A DNA stretch of 64,000 nt from DZBG01 sp049241565. GTDB taxonomy: Bacteria; Bdellovibrionota; Bacteriovoracia; Bacteriovoracales; Bacteriovoracaceae. The notes beneath the pieces were generated by a model, which did no database searches, had not been told where the DNA came from, and worked only from the letters and a program-made list of their open reading frames with translations. The position numbers and the translations under genes are program-made. Positions 45,243 to 54,278 of the stretch are shown here, piece after piece. Numbering within the stretch: position 1 is the first letter of the stretch; each line of letters begins with the position of its first letter. The stretch lies in the NCBI GenBank assembly GCA_049241565.1, contig JBMLQL010000030.1, positions 62,001 through 126,000 of the forward strand, written 5' to 3'.

Positions 45243-47045
45243 TTAAGTATCAGTAGCTTGGTTAACCGCTTGTCTCTCCACAAATCCAGCTTCATCCTGA
45301 TTGATAATTCTTGGAGTCATAAAGATAATCAGCTCATTCTTCGATGTAGTTGGAGCGTAAGGAGTCCTAAACAACCATCCCACTAATGGGAGGTCTTTTA
45401 AAAATGGAACTCCGGACTGCTGCTCAAGCGATTGTGTCTGATAAAGACCACCTATAACTACTGTTGAACCATTATCCACAAGAACCGTCGTGTTTACTGA
45501 GCGGCGACTAATATTTGGAGGAGCAGCATCAGAGGGTCTAGTTGTAAAGGCAGACTTCGAGAGATTAATATCCATTGAAATTGATCCATCACTGGTTATC
45601 TGAGGTTTAACCTTGAGATTTAAGTCAGCAGAAATATTTTGAAATGTAATAATCGGAGTCGTAGCACCAGGCTGAATCTGAGTCACCTGAAATGATGTTT
45701 GCTCAGAGCTTGTGATCGTGGCTTCTTTTTTATTCTGAGTAATTACCTTTGGTGTTGAAATAATTCTTCCCTTAGATTCGCTCTCCATCAATTGAAGATT
45801 AAAATCTAGGTTTGCAATCCTCTTATATACATTAAAAGTGGCGCCAAGTGCAGTAGCTGCATCAGCTGTGGGAGCAGAACTTAAAGTAAATGATCCGTTG
45901 GCCGCGGCAATATCGCCAAACGGTCTATAGTTCATCGTAAAGCCACGAGTAAGACCAATTCTTTTTGAATAACTTTCGTTGGCCTCAACAATTTTGGCTT
46001 CGATAAGTACTTGTGGCGTTTGATTATCAAGAGTTTCGACAATTTTTTTGATTCGTTCTATTGAATCTACAGTATCACGGATGATTAGACTATTTGTTCT
46101 CTCATCTATCTGAATACTTGCTCTCTGTGGAGTAATATAGTCTTTGATAATTTTTGAAATATCAGCAAGAGTGGCATAGTTAATTAGAAAGACCTTCGTC
46201 ACCAGAGGTTCTAGTCCTTCTTTCAATTGGGCTGCTTTTAGCTCTGTTTCTTTTTCTCTTGTTGCCTGTTCTAGTGTTTTAACAAGAAGGATATTTGAAC
46301 TTTTTTGGGCCACAAGCTTTGAGAGATTCATGATTGTATCAAGCGCTTGATCCCAAGGAACGTTTGTGAGTGTAAGAGTAAGTGGTGGTAATTTTGCAAT
46401 CTCTTGATCAATGATAATATTAAAGCCTGAAGTATCAGCAATCATTTTTAAGATGTCTGAGATAGGAATATCCTGAACATTAATCGAGATTCTTTTTCCT
46501 ACGTATTTCTTTGGCCCTGAGAGAGTTAAATTTTCAAGAATATCCTCTATACTCATGGATTTAGGGATATTGATGTCTAATTCTTCTGTCTTGTTTTTCG
46601 ATGAAGCTACAGTTGGCTCTTCAGCTGTGCGAATCTTATTTTTTGAAAAAACACCAAATCGATTCTCAATACTCAAAGTCAGTTTAGTACCATTGTTCTC
46701 AAGTATGGAACGAACGTTGTCACGAAGCTGGATGGCAAAACGAACATCTGAAGCAGAGCCTGGTTTCTTGTAACCAGAAATATAAACAGCACTTCCTGGA
46801 AACTCTGAAGTATCAATTCCGCGTAGAACTTTTGCTGAAGCTTTTGTGTTTTTAAGATCGAGAATGATTTGTTTGTCTTCCGTAATGTGAAAACGATCCG
46901 CAATCACGGGCTTATCAAGATCAATGACGAGCTTACTCACTTCACCCTCTTGTAAGAAGTTAATCGCTTTGACCTCTTGGGCAACAGCAGAATAACTCAT
47001 CAAAATGAGTGATAAAATTGAGTATTGAAAAATTCCTTTCTTCAT
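45243..47045 (-). CDS. pilQ: Type IV pilus secretin PilQ
   Basis: This 600-residue protein has a signal peptide, an AMIN-like wall-binding domain (about 25-125), secretin N-domains with SGFNIIIDQEI and ITPQRASIQIDERTNSLIIRD landmarks, and a C-terminal secretin core (VLVDNGSTVVIGGLY near 530). It forms the outer-membrane ring for pilus exit. It is shorter than PilQ forms with several AMIN copies. AAGGATGAG precedes the ATG. It follows pilP by 45 bp. Confidence 0.93.
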   Translation of the reverse strand: MKKGIFQYSILSLILMSYSAVAQEVKAINFLQEGEVSKLVIDLDKPVIADRFHITEDKQIILDLKNTKASAKVLRGIDTSEFPGSAVYISGYKKPGSASDVRFAIQLRDNVRSILENNGTKLTLSIENRFGVFSKNKIRTAEEPTVASSKNKTEELDINIPKSMSIEDILENLTLSGPKKYVGKRISINVQDIPISDILKMIADTSGFNIIIDQEIAKLPPLTLTLTNVPWDQALDTIMNLSKLVAQKSSNILLVKTLEQATREKETELKAAQLKEGLEPLVTKVFLINYATLADISKIIKDYITPQRASIQIDERTNSLIIRDTVDSIERIKKIVETLDNQTPQVLIEAKIVEANESYSKRIGLTRGFTMNYRPFGDIAAANGSFTLSSAPTADAATALGATFNVYKRIANLDFNLQLMESESKGRIISTPKVITQNKKEATITSSEQTSFQVTQIQPGATTPIITFQNISADLNLKVKPQITSDGSISMDINLSKSAFTTRPSDAAPPNISRRSVNTTVLVDNGSTVVIGGLYQTQSLEQQSGVPFLKDLPLVGWLFRTPYAPTTSKNELIIFMTPRIINQDEAGFVERQAVNQATDT

Positions 47046-47090
47046 AGCTTCTCATCCTTAAGAAATGACTATGTACCTATTACTAATAGT

Positions 47091-47582
47091 TTATTTTGAA
47101 ATAGGTATAACTGTCTCTAAATATTCTTCCTGACCGTATACATTAATAATTTTCTCAACTAATACGATCCCGCCTGGGAGGATCGCCTTTAGCTCGGCAT
47201 TATCCTGCCCAACCTTCATTCCTTCACGTAAGATAACAACACTTGCTGAGGTCCCGAACTTGGCCAGGGCCCTTCTTTCTTTTCCAATAAGTACACCTAC
47301 AATTCTGAGGTCTTGAAGGTTAATCTGCTCTTTAGTGGCAATATTAGTGAACGTACCATCAGCTGTTTTGAAGTAACTTGTTTTTTTCTCTTCCTGGGCC
47401 TTAAATCCACGAGAAGGAGGAGCTTTAAAAGGGTCACGAAGCTCATACGGATTATCAATTTTTGTTTTATCTTTAAAAAATTCATTCACTTTTTCTTTAG
47501 ATAAGTTTTTTTCTTGCTGAGAACGAGCCTCTAGAGAAAAACCTATGCTAAGAATAAAGATAGTAATGATAAATAGCTTCAT
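47091..47582 (-). CDS. pilP: Type IV pilus assembly protein PilP, apparently non-lipidated
   Basis: This 163-residue protein has a signal peptide (about 1-18), a YELRDPFKAPP motif typical of PilP, and a beta-rich C-terminal domain (DLRIVGVLIGKERRALAKF). PilP links PilNO to the secretin. PilP is normally a lipoprotein, but this chain has no cysteine at all, so it cannot be lipidated. Its start overlaps pilO by 4 bp. Position and motif make the call secure. Confidence 0.9.
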   Translation of the reverse strand: MKLFIITIFILSIGFSLEARSQQEKNLSKEKVNEFFKDKTKIDNPYELRDPFKAPPSRGFKAQEEKKTSYFKTADGTFTNIATKEQINLQDLRIVGVLIGKERRALAKFGTSASVVILREGMKVGQDNAELKAILPGGIVLVEKIINVYGQEEYLETVIPISK

Positions 47583-48241
47583 TCATCACCCCTTGAACTT
47601 CTTGCTGGGCGAGGAGGCTTCGGAGTTTCTGGTGAAGTAGCATTAGCTTCAAAGCCTCGATCAACTTTAAAACTAGGATTGAAGCGATAAGCTTCGATGG
47701 TAGATTCCATCGATATCGTTGGGAATCTACCTTTTTGAACACCTTTCCCAGTTACTAGTCTTAAATCTTTGACGTTATAAATCCGGTCTGCTGTCCCAAT
47801 TCGCTCAAAAAAAACAGCAAACTGAAGATAAGTTCCATTGGCCTTAACTTTAAAATCTTTCCCAATAGTTAGTTGAGATATATTTTCTCCGCCTGCGCTA
47901 ATGTAGACATCCTTAATATTGAGAAGTTGGGCCTCACTATTAAAGAAATTGAGAATCTGTCCTTCATTTGTTTCCGCCGGTAGTTGTCGTTGAACTGATT
48001 CAATATTTTTTGCGACTTGTTCTACTCTCACCTTTGAAGCTTCAGATTCTTTTTTGAATTCTACTATTTCTTTAAGCTTCTTTTTTACTGTCTCAATCTC
48101 AGCCTGCATTGGCGGAATCTGCTCTTCAAAAGAAGTCATTTGAATGGAATGCTCATCATAAGAAAAATAAAGCCCATAAAGCGCATAGAGCACAATGAAA
48201 ACATGGAGGTTGGCGATGAGTTTATTTCCAAGATCTTTCAT
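47579..48241 (-). CDS. pilO: Type IV pilus inner-membrane protein PilO
   Basis: This 220-residue protein has a short cytoplasmic N-terminus, one membrane helix (about 10-28), a coiled-coil region (about 38-85) and a ferredoxin-like beta/alpha domain (GTYLQFAVFFERIG). The tail is proline- and arginine-rich. With PilN it forms the alignment complex. It starts directly after pilN and overlaps pilP. Confidence 0.9.
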   Translation of the reverse strand: MKDLGNKLIANLHVFIVLYALYGLYFSYDEHSIQMTSFEEQIPPMQAEIETVKKKLKEIVEFKKESEASKVRVEQVAKNIESVQRQLPAETNEGQILNFFNSEAQLLNIKDVYISAGGENISQLTIGKDFKVKANGTYLQFAVFFERIGTADRIYNVKDLRLVTGKGVQKGRFPTISMESTIEAYRFNPSFKVDRGFEANATSPETPKPPRPARSSRGDE

Positions 48242-48832
48242 TTATTGATTTAATCTCGCTATTTTAAAATTAATCTCAAATCTCTCTACGCGCATTTTAT
48301 CTTCACGAACAACACTTTCAGATTTTGTGACTGAAGCCTCTTTTATGAAAACGGAACTTTTCACTGAATCTAAAAATTTTCCAATACTCGAGTAATCTAA
48401 AGATTCACCAGACAATTTTAGCTCGTCATTGGCAAAAGTAAGATCAGTTATCCAAACATCCTTGGGAATATTCTTAGCTAAATAGATAAGCAAGTTTGAA
48501 GGATTTCTCTTTTCACTTAATATTTGTTTAACCACTGTGAGTTTTTCAGTCAAAATTCTTTCTTGCTCTTTTAGATCCTGAATTTGTTTTTCAAGTTCAG
48601 ATGCTTGAGTAATTTTTCTTTTTAAAGATGTTAACTCGCTATTCACAATAGCAACTTCTTGTTGCTTATCTACCCTCTCCTGCTCCCACATAGGTAAAAG
48701 AAAGAAATCAGGAGCATAAAGGATAACGATGGCCAGGCCAACAGCCTTGATTTTGATTTTTGTAAAATCAAAACCTCCGACATTACTCATGTCCATCTGT
48801 TTTTGGGCGTTAGAGAGGTTAATCTTAATCAT
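48242..48832 (-). CDS. pilN: Type IV pilus inner-membrane protein PilN
   Basis: This 196-residue protein begins with IKINL, the motif that contacts PilM. It has one membrane helix (about 30-47), a coiled coil (about 55-105) and a ferredoxin-like domain (DVWITDLTFANDELKLSG). It starts 2 bp after pilM ends. PilN ties cytoplasmic PilM to periplasmic PilO. Confidence 0.9.
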   Translation of the reverse strand: MIKINLSNAQKQMDMSNVGGFDFTKIKIKAVGLAIVILYAPDFFLLPMWEQERVDKQQEVAIVNSELTSLKRKITQASELEKQIQDLKEQERILTEKLTVVKQILSEKRNPSNLLIYLAKNIPKDVWITDLTFANDELKLSGESLDYSSIGKFLDSVKSSVFIKEASVTKSESVVREDKMRVERFEINFKIARLNQ

Positions 48833-48834
48833 GA

Positions 48835-49920
48835 TTAATCCTTCCTCATCGCTAAACCAATAACCACAGAGGCAATAGCTCCAAAAATTTCAATGGGCTG
48901 ATCAAACTTACGTTCATCTACTTTAATACGTCTAAAAGGGTCTAATCTTTCTGCTTCAAGACCAGAGGCAGCCGAAATTTTCTCTAAAAAACCTGGAGCA
49001 AGAGAACCACCGCCTGTCACAAAGCAGCTATGAACGCGATCTGTACTTCCCTGAGCGACGTAGAAGTTAATACTCTTTCTAATTTCTGCAACGTGATTAT
49101 CCAGCTGCATGTTAATGATATTTAGTATTTCTTCGGGGTGATTACCATTTTCGTCAGTTGAGATTTTTAAATCCTCAGCCTCTTCGTAACTTACACCCAT
49201 TTGGCGCTGAATTTCTTCAGTGATGAGTCCCCCACCAACTGGAATTTCCTTGGTGAAGATGGGTCCCCCATTTTTAAAAATAATAATTTTAGTGTTCTGC
49301 GCACCAACATCTAGAATAAGTGTTCCTTCATTATAATCATCCAACTTATCTTTCATCACTTCTTCGAATAAATTCGATATGGCCAGGACATTAAGATCTA
49401 CAATTTTCGGGGTGAGTTTAGCTTCTTGAACAAGTTCTGTATAAGCATCTATAGTATCGTTATGAGCAGCTGCAATCATAGCGTCTTTCCCCCCTCCCTC
49501 ATTATCACCAATGATGTGAAATGAAATTTGAGATTCGTCCGCTCCAAAAGTAATATACTGTTCTGCTTCCCACATGATATGGTCTTCGATTTCTTCTTTA
49601 GAACCTTCAGGAACATTCATTCTTTTGGTAGTCGTATTAGGACCAAAAAGACCGAAACAAACTAGCTTTGATTTAATCTTTGCTCTATCAAATGCTTCAA
49701 TAATTCCTTCTACAATTTCAGAAGGTTTTTGAACTTCATCTTCGATGATAGCGGCTTCTGAAAGTTGAAATAACCCAAATCGCTCAAGCTTATATTTACC
49801 TGATGATCCAGAAAGTTCGCAGACTTTGATACTATGGGCCCCAATATCGAGGCCGACGATATTACCTGGGTTAAGCTTCCCCATGAGCTCTTGAATTTGA
49901 TCTTTAATTGAGGCTGCCAA
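48835..49920 (-). CDS. pilM: Type IV pilus actin-like protein PilM
   Basis: The open frame allows a TTG at 49947, but I prefer a TTG at 49920, giving 361 residues. It has AAGGA 7 bases upstream and suits a transcript starting near 49945. The actin-like fold is clear: GLDIGAHSIKVCEL near the start, a TLILDVGAQNTKIIIF phosphate loop in the middle, and FVTGGGSLAPGF. PilM binds ATP and the PilN tail on the cytoplasmic face. It leads the pilMNOPQ operon. Confidence 0.92.
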   Translation of the reverse strand: MAASIKDQIQELMGKLNPGNIVGLDIGAHSIKVCELSGSSGKYKLERFGLFQLSEAAIIEDEVQKPSEIVEGIIEAFDRAKIKSKLVCFGLFGPNTTTKRMNVPEGSKEEIEDHIMWEAEQYITFGADESQISFHIIGDNEGGGKDAMIAAAHNDTIDAYTELVQEAKLTPKIVDLNVLAISNLFEEVMKDKLDDYNEGTLILDVGAQNTKIIIFKNGGPIFTKEIPVGGGLITEEIQRQMGVSYEEAEDLKISTDENGNHPEEILNIINMQLDNHVAEIRKSINFYVAQGSTDRVHSCFVTGGGSLAPGFLEKISAASGLEAERLDPFRRIKVDERKFDQPIEIFGAIASVVIGLAMRKD

Positions 49921-49951
49921 TCTTGTGTCCTTCCATGGAATAAACAATTTA

Positions 49952-49981
49952 ATTATAGAAGGAGTTGTAATGTGAGATCAA
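49952..49981 (-). promoter_or_regulatory. Sigma70-type promoter of pilMNOPQ
   Basis: On the minus strand TTGATC (49981-49976), 18 bases, then a perfect TATAAT (49957-49952). The start would fall near 49945, just before the AAGGA that serves the TTG at 49920. Confidence 0.65.
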
Positions 49982-50086
49982 GTATTTAGTGCTCAAAGTC
50001 ATCTTTGAGACAAGAAAACTTTTCCCTTAGTAGACTAAAACAGTCAAAGCAAGCACTAAAAACTTAGCTTTCACTAACCAGTTTCT

Positions 50087-50857
50087 TCATCTAAGAAAAT
50101 CTGCCACGTAGGTAAATAGCTCTGGGAAAAAAATCTGCCAAGCAGCCACTACAATTATAAAAGGACCAAAGGCCATAGGTTTTGAACGATCCATTTTTTG
50201 AAACAGAATAAGAATAATTCCAAAAACAGCACCGATCATACAGCTAAAAAAAATATTATAAATAATCCCTAATGGTCCCAGATAAAGCCCTAAAATACCA
50301 AAGAGCTTAATATCTCCCCCACCCAATCCGATTTGACCTCTTAGCTTATAAAAAAGCCACGTCACTAAAAGTGGAGCAAGAAAACCAATGGCCCCACCAA
50401 TTAACCAGTACTGCCAATGAAAAGTCAGAACAACAAAACTAAAGACAAGCACTAACAAGTAGATGTTTAAACTATCAAGTAAAAGGTGATGGTCTAAATC
50501 TATGAAAAAATGACAAATAAAAACAGCACCAATACCGAAGTGAAAAAAGAAATAAAGAAGCTGCTCTGGGGATAAGTTCGCTGGAGCAAGCCACAAAGCA
50601 AGAAGGCCAGTTAGAATTTCGATCAAGGGATAACGAAGGGGAATACCTGTTTTGCAGAAACTACATTTGCCTGCCAAAAAAACATAGCTAAGAATTGGAA
50701 TATTGTGAAACCACTTCAGTTGATTTCCGCACTCAGGACAAGCCGATCTTGGTTTAACTAGATCTTTTTTAAGTGGTAAGCGATAAATGACAACGTTGAG
50801 AAAACTTCCAACAATAGATCCAAAAATAAATCCATAAACCTTTAAGAATGTTTCCAT
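50087..50857 (-). CDS. pilD: Prepilin peptidase PilD
   Basis: This 256-residue integral membrane protein has the N-terminal methylase/zinc part with two CxxC pairs (CPEC and CSFC) and the peptidase core with the two catalytic aspartate sites FIDLD and GLGGGDIKLFG. It cleaves and N-methylates prepilins such as the PilA encoded nearby. It starts right after the ABC permease gene. This pilH-pilI-pilD linkage is as in Myxococcus. Confidence 0.93.
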   Translation of the reverse strand: METFLKVYGFIFGSIVGSFLNVVIYRLPLKKDLVKPRSACPECGNQLKWFHNIPILSYVFLAGKCSFCKTGIPLRYPLIEILTGLLALWLAPANLSPEQLLYFFFHFGIGAVFICHFFIDLDHHLLLDSLNIYLLVLVFSFVVLTFHWQYWLIGGAIGFLAPLLVTWLFYKLRGQIGLGGGDIKLFGILGLYLGPLGIIYNIFFSCMIGAVFGIILILFQKMDRSKPMAFGPFIIVVAAWQIFFPELFTYVADFLR

Positions 50858-51634
50858 TTAATCCAAATTCTTTTTATCAAAGATAACAATAATAAGTGAA
50901 ATTAAAAAACCACAATAGGCGAGCCCATAGGTCATAGAACCCAAAAGATAACTCAAAGGTAAAGACTGCTTGTAGAGCACAAAATCTTTGAGATTTAATT
51001 TATAAAACCCTGGCAGGACAAGATGGTAAAAATCCAACAAAAATTTTAAGAGGGGTCTTTGAGTCACAAAAAGCATAGATTGTGTATCTTGAATGGCGTG
51101 CCCCAAAAGGAGAAGAACCATTGAAATAATGATAGCAAGAATATTATTTGAAACAAGAGAGAAGAAAAGAACAACAAGAAGGAGAAGGAGGGATTCTATC
51201 AAAATGAATAAAATACTCCATAATACGAGAGAGTCAATCGTTCCACCCAAAAAGCTTGTGGCAATCAAAGTCATCGCCGCAAGAAGTGCAATGTTAATAA
51301 TAAGAACAAACAGCAGTCCAATAACCTTGCCTAGAATAAATGCATAACGTGGGACTGGCCTTGAAATGATCATATAAACGGTTCTTGAATCTATCTCTTT
51401 TGAAATAAGTGTTGCTCCCATAAAAAGAGCAATTCCAAGAGACGACAAAGTGAGCATTCCAAGACCAGTATCTAACGCCACACGATCTGGAACTCCATAA
51501 GTAAATTCTGCCGCGACATAAGTCAGAAGCATCATTCCAAGACCGATCAAAAAAACATTGAATAGAATCTTACTTTTTAGAATATCTCTCATTGTGAACA
51601 ATGAAATAATTTTGATTTTATACAAAGTATTCAT
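50858..51634 (-). CDS. pilI: ABC transporter permease, PilI-like by position
   Basis: This 258-residue protein has about six membrane helices and the form of an ABC-2 type permease (TLISKEIDSRTVYMIISRPVPR, then RYAFILGKVIG). It starts at the stop of the ATPase gene, so the pair form one transporter. In Myxococcus xanthus the pilGHI genes in the same place encode an ABC transporter needed for pili. The symbol rests on gene order and family; the cargo is not known. Confidence 0.75.
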   Translation of the reverse strand: MNTLYKIKIISLFTMRDILKSKILFNVFLIGLGMMLLTYVAAEFTYGVPDRVALDTGLGMLTLSSLGIALFMGATLISKEIDSRTVYMIISRPVPRYAFILGKVIGLLFVLIINIALLAAMTLIATSFLGGTIDSLVLWSILFILIESLLLLLVVLFFSLVSNNILAIIISMVLLLLGHAIQDTQSMLFVTQRPLLKFLLDFYHLVLPGFYKLNLKDFVLYKQSLPLSYLLGSMTYGLAYCGFLISLIIVIFDKKNLD

Positions 51635-52545
51635 TATTTTTGTCTCGTTTGATAAAAAATTTCCTCAAGACTTGGTCTAATTAACTCAAGACCAGTCACT
51701 TCTATATTTTTATCTAAGAGTTCTTTTAAGATTAAGTGACGATCATTAGATGAAACCTGAATAACCTTGAGGCCTTCTGAAAATTCATTTACCACTTTCA
51801 CAGGTTTAAGAAACTGAGGCATACTATCACTTAAAAATTTTAGCTCAAAAACAGGGTTCGGATTTTGACCAACCAATGCCTGAACAGATCCGTCATAGAC
51901 CAATTTCCCTTCTTTAAGAAAAATAACTCGATCACAAATTTCTTCAATATCTGGAACGATATGGCTGCTAAAAAAAACCGTTTTACCTTCTTTATGAACT
52001 TCAACAATCACATCCTTAAGCTCTTTTCTCCCAATAGGATCAAGACCTGAAAGTGGTTCATCCAAAATAATCACTTTGGGCTCATGGAGAATCGTGGCCA
52101 AAAATCCGATACGCTGAAGCATCCCCTTTGAGTAAGTTTTTAACTCTCTTTTTAATGCATGATCAATTCTAAATCTTGGGGCCCATTTTTTTACTCTTTC
52201 ATGAATCAGAGGTCTCGCCACCTCTGAAAGACTCCCCATAAATTCAAGAAACTCTTCGCCGGTCAGATTTGGATAGAAATAAGGTCTCTCTGGAAGAAAC
52301 CCTATATTTTTATAAACCTCAAACTTACTTATTCCCAACGATGGTGAAAACTGAACCTCTCCCTCAGTCGGACGGATAAAATCCATGATAATCTTTAGGG
52401 ATGTTGTTTTTCCTGCACCATTAGCCCCTAAAAAACCAACCATAGACCCTTCAGGAACAGAAAAGCTCACATCCTCTAAAGCAACAAAAGGTTGAGCATA
52501 AAAATCAGTTTTGAATTTTTTAGTGATATTATTAAATTTAATCAT
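51634..52545 (-). CDS. pilH: ABC transporter ATP-binding protein, PilH-like by position
   Basis: This 303-residue ATPase has Walker A GANGAGKTT (40-48), signature YSKGMLQRIG, Walker B VIILDEPLSGLDP and the histidine switch region SSHIVPDIEE. The extended C-terminal domain suits the CcmA/GldA-like group. It directly precedes its permease. Its start is 15 bp from a divergent gene, so both promoters must overlap coding sequence. Position and pairing suggest PilH. Confidence 0.78.
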   Translation of the reverse strand: MIKFNNITKKFKTDFYAQPFVALEDVSFSVPEGSMVGFLGANGAGKTTSLKIIMDFIRPTEGEVQFSPSLGISKFEVYKNIGFLPERPYFYPNLTGEEFLEFMGSLSEVARPLIHERVKKWAPRFRIDHALKRELKTYSKGMLQRIGFLATILHEPKVIILDEPLSGLDPIGRKELKDVIVEVHKEGKTVFFSSHIVPDIEEICDRVIFLKEGKLVYDGSVQALVGQNPNPVFELKFLSDSMPQFLKPVKVVNEFSEGLKVIQVSSNDRHLILKELLDKNIEVTGLELIRPSLEEIFYQTRQK

Positions 52546-52560
52546 ACTCTCTTAAGTGTT

Positions 52561-53379
52561 ATGCTTTTTCATATGGTTGGCAAATCTAAAAATATTATTC
52601 CACTGTTCTTCATTATTGGTTTTTATGGGGTGGCCATCTTTATCAATAAAGATCTTATTCGCCCAAAAATTGAAATTTCAAAGCAAGACTCTGCTCTTAA
52701 TTTCAACACTCATTTTCTAAAATTCGTTTCAATGGGTAATAGACGCTTTTTTGCTGATATTATTTGGGTGCAAACACTCCTCGCGTCTGATGAAGTCCAT
52801 TATAAAAAAAATGATCTTAATAGTTGGATGTATATTCGTTTTAATAATGTCGCTGAACTTGATCCTCTTTTTTATCAGAACTACTTATGGGGAGGAATAT
52901 ACCTTTCTATTGTTAAAGATGATCGCCTCGGAGCTGCAGAAATTTTTGAGAAAGGACTCAAATACTACCCTAATGACTACGATCTTAATTATAACGCCGG
53001 CTTTAATTACTATGCTCAACTCAATAATTATAAGAGAGCACATGAACTTTTTAGTCGTATTGAAAATAATCCAAAAGCACCACGTTTTTTAATTACGCTC
53101 AACGCAAGAATTAAATTTCAAGATAATTTCGATTTTGATGGGACTATGGCTTTTCTTTTAGACCATTACAATAAGAGCAATGATGAAATGCTCAAAAGAA
53201 AAATTAAAGATAGTCTTTACTCTCTCAAGGCAGAAAGAGACCTGAATTGTTTAAATAGTAATACTCAAGAAAAAAATTGTGATAGGAAAGATCTAAACGG
53301 AATAAATTATCAAATGAAAAATGGCCAATACATTACTGAGAAACCATTTACTCCATATCGCATTCATAAAAACCAATAA
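52561..53379 (+). CDS. Membrane-anchored TPR protein in the PilG position
   Basis: I place the start at the ATG at 52561 (272 residues); a second ATG at 52573 gives a more typical MVGKSK opening, and neither has a visible ribosome-binding site. Longer in-frame starts would overlap the divergent ABC gene. It has one N-terminal membrane helix (NIIPLFFIIGFYGVAIF), then TPR-like helices (GAAEIFEKGLKYYPNDYDLNYN). It lies between pilA and the ABC pair, exactly where pilG lies in Myxococcus, but on the opposite strand. It is a PilG candidate by position only. Confidence 0.6.
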   Translation: MLFHMVGKSKNIIPLFFIIGFYGVAIFINKDLIRPKIEISKQDSALNFNTHFLKFVSMGNRRFFADIIWVQTLLASDEVHYKKNDLNSWMYIRFNNVAELDPLFYQNYLWGGIYLSIVKDDRLGAAEIFEKGLKYYPNDYDLNYNAGFNYYAQLNNYKRAHELFSRIENNPKAPRFLITLNARIKFQDNFDFDGTMAFLLDHYNKSNDEMLKRKIKDSLYSLKAERDLNCLNSNTQEKNCDRKDLNGINYQMKNGQYITEKPFTPYRIHKNQ

Positions 53380-53408
53380 GGAAAGATTTCTTTCCTTATT
53401 GGTTTTTT
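53371..53408. terminator. Bidirectional terminator between the TPR gene and pilA
   Basis: AACCAATAAGGAAAG and its exact complement form a 15-bp stem with an ATTT loop. TTTT follows on the plus strand and the leading A-run supplies a T-tail on the minus strand. The TAA stop of the plus-strand gene lies within the first arm. Confidence 0.88.
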
Positions 53409-53420
53409 AAATTCAAAAAA

Positions 53421-54071
53421 CTAGTAACCGTTTCTTGTTGTTCCTATTACTTTAGCTTGATTAATAGTCAAAAGAGCTGCTGTCGTAGCAGTATTGTAAG
53501 CGGCATCAGACGAAATAATTCCTCCAGCAGAAGCTACGAATGTATTTCCTGCCGCTGTACCATCTTGAGCACCAAGAGCACTTGTACCTAAAAAAGCTTG
53601 AGTATTTGCGATAGCTCCGGCAGAAGCTTTTCCTGCAGGGAACCATGTAGCACTAGCAGCCGTAGCACTTGATACGTAGGCTGCGTTTCCTTCAACAGAT
53701 GTTGCTGTAGCTGGACAATTGACTATGTTCATGCCTGAGTTTTGAGCTGATGCATGGGTTCCAGCATTAATTGCAGTTGTCACCGCACTGAATCCGGTTG
53801 CAAAATAACGACTAGGCATCTCAGGAGCAGGATTATATCCCATATAGTCTAGACAATTATGATACATGTTGAAGTCAGCGTAAAATGAAGTTTCAGCCGT
53901 ATAAATTGAAGACAACTGTAGTTTCGCTTCTGAAACTTTAGCTTTCGCCTGATACTTTTTAAAGTTTGGAATTGCTACCGCGGAGAGAACACCAATAATT
54001 GCTACCACCACCATAAGCTCAACGAGTGTAAACCCGTCTTGTCGCTTTAGGTTTTTCAAAAAACCTTTCAT
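53421..54071 (-). CDS. pilA: Type IV major pilin PilA
   Basis: This 216-residue prepilin has a 13-residue leader ending in DG and a mature N-terminus FTLVELMVVVAIIG with the glutamate at mature +5, the target of the PilD peptidase encoded nearby. The helix is followed by a globular domain rich in Ala, Thr and Ser with two cysteines (NCLD and NCPAT). GAGGAG lies 7 bases before the ATG. It is longer than most type IVa pilins of 140-170 residues. It has its own leader region of about 110 bases and a terminator. Confidence 0.93.
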   Translation of the reverse strand: MKGFLKNLKRQDGFTLVELMVVVAIIGVLSAVAIPNFKKYQAKAKVSEAKLQLSSIYTAETSFYADFNMYHNCLDYMGYNPAPEMPSRYFATGFSAVTTAINAGTHASAQNSGMNIVNCPATATSVEGNAAYVSSATAASATWFPAGKASAGAIANTQAFLGTSALGAQDGTAAGNTFVASAGGIISSDAAYNTATTAALLTINQAKVIGTTRNGY

Positions 54072-54278
54072 AAAACACTCCTCTTTGTTCTGAATCGTTG
54101 AGAGATTCAGATATTAAGTTAATAGTTAACCTTAATCCGTTATGAGTTCATTAAGAGAGACTCTAATTTCAAAAGGTTAATCCTGCTCTCTATTATAGGG
54201 GGGCACCCCATTTTCCACTTACCTAAATTTCTTAATATTATCCCAATACTTCAAAAAATATGCAATTTCGGCAATTTA
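54072..54278 (-). promoter_or_regulatory. pilA leader and promoter region
   Basis: This 207-base gap between pilC and pilA holds a perfect TATAAT on the minus strand at 54197-54192. It follows a GGGG-TG-CCCC stretch that sits in the spacer. There is no good -35 at 16-18 bases, so an activator or alternative factor may be needed. The leader would be about 110 bases. I found no sigma54 -24/-12 pair. Confidence 0.4.

Noticed and set aside
52492..52560. TTG at 52492 as the start of the membrane TPR gene.
   Set aside because: It would lie well inside the divergent ABC ATPase coding region, and the signal-like membrane helix starts after the later ATG codons.
54240..54278. Possible sigma54 promoter for pilA (TTGCCGAAATTGCA-like on the minus strand).
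   Set aside because: The -24 GG and -12 GC spacing does not fit the consensus. The TATAAT closer to pilA is better.
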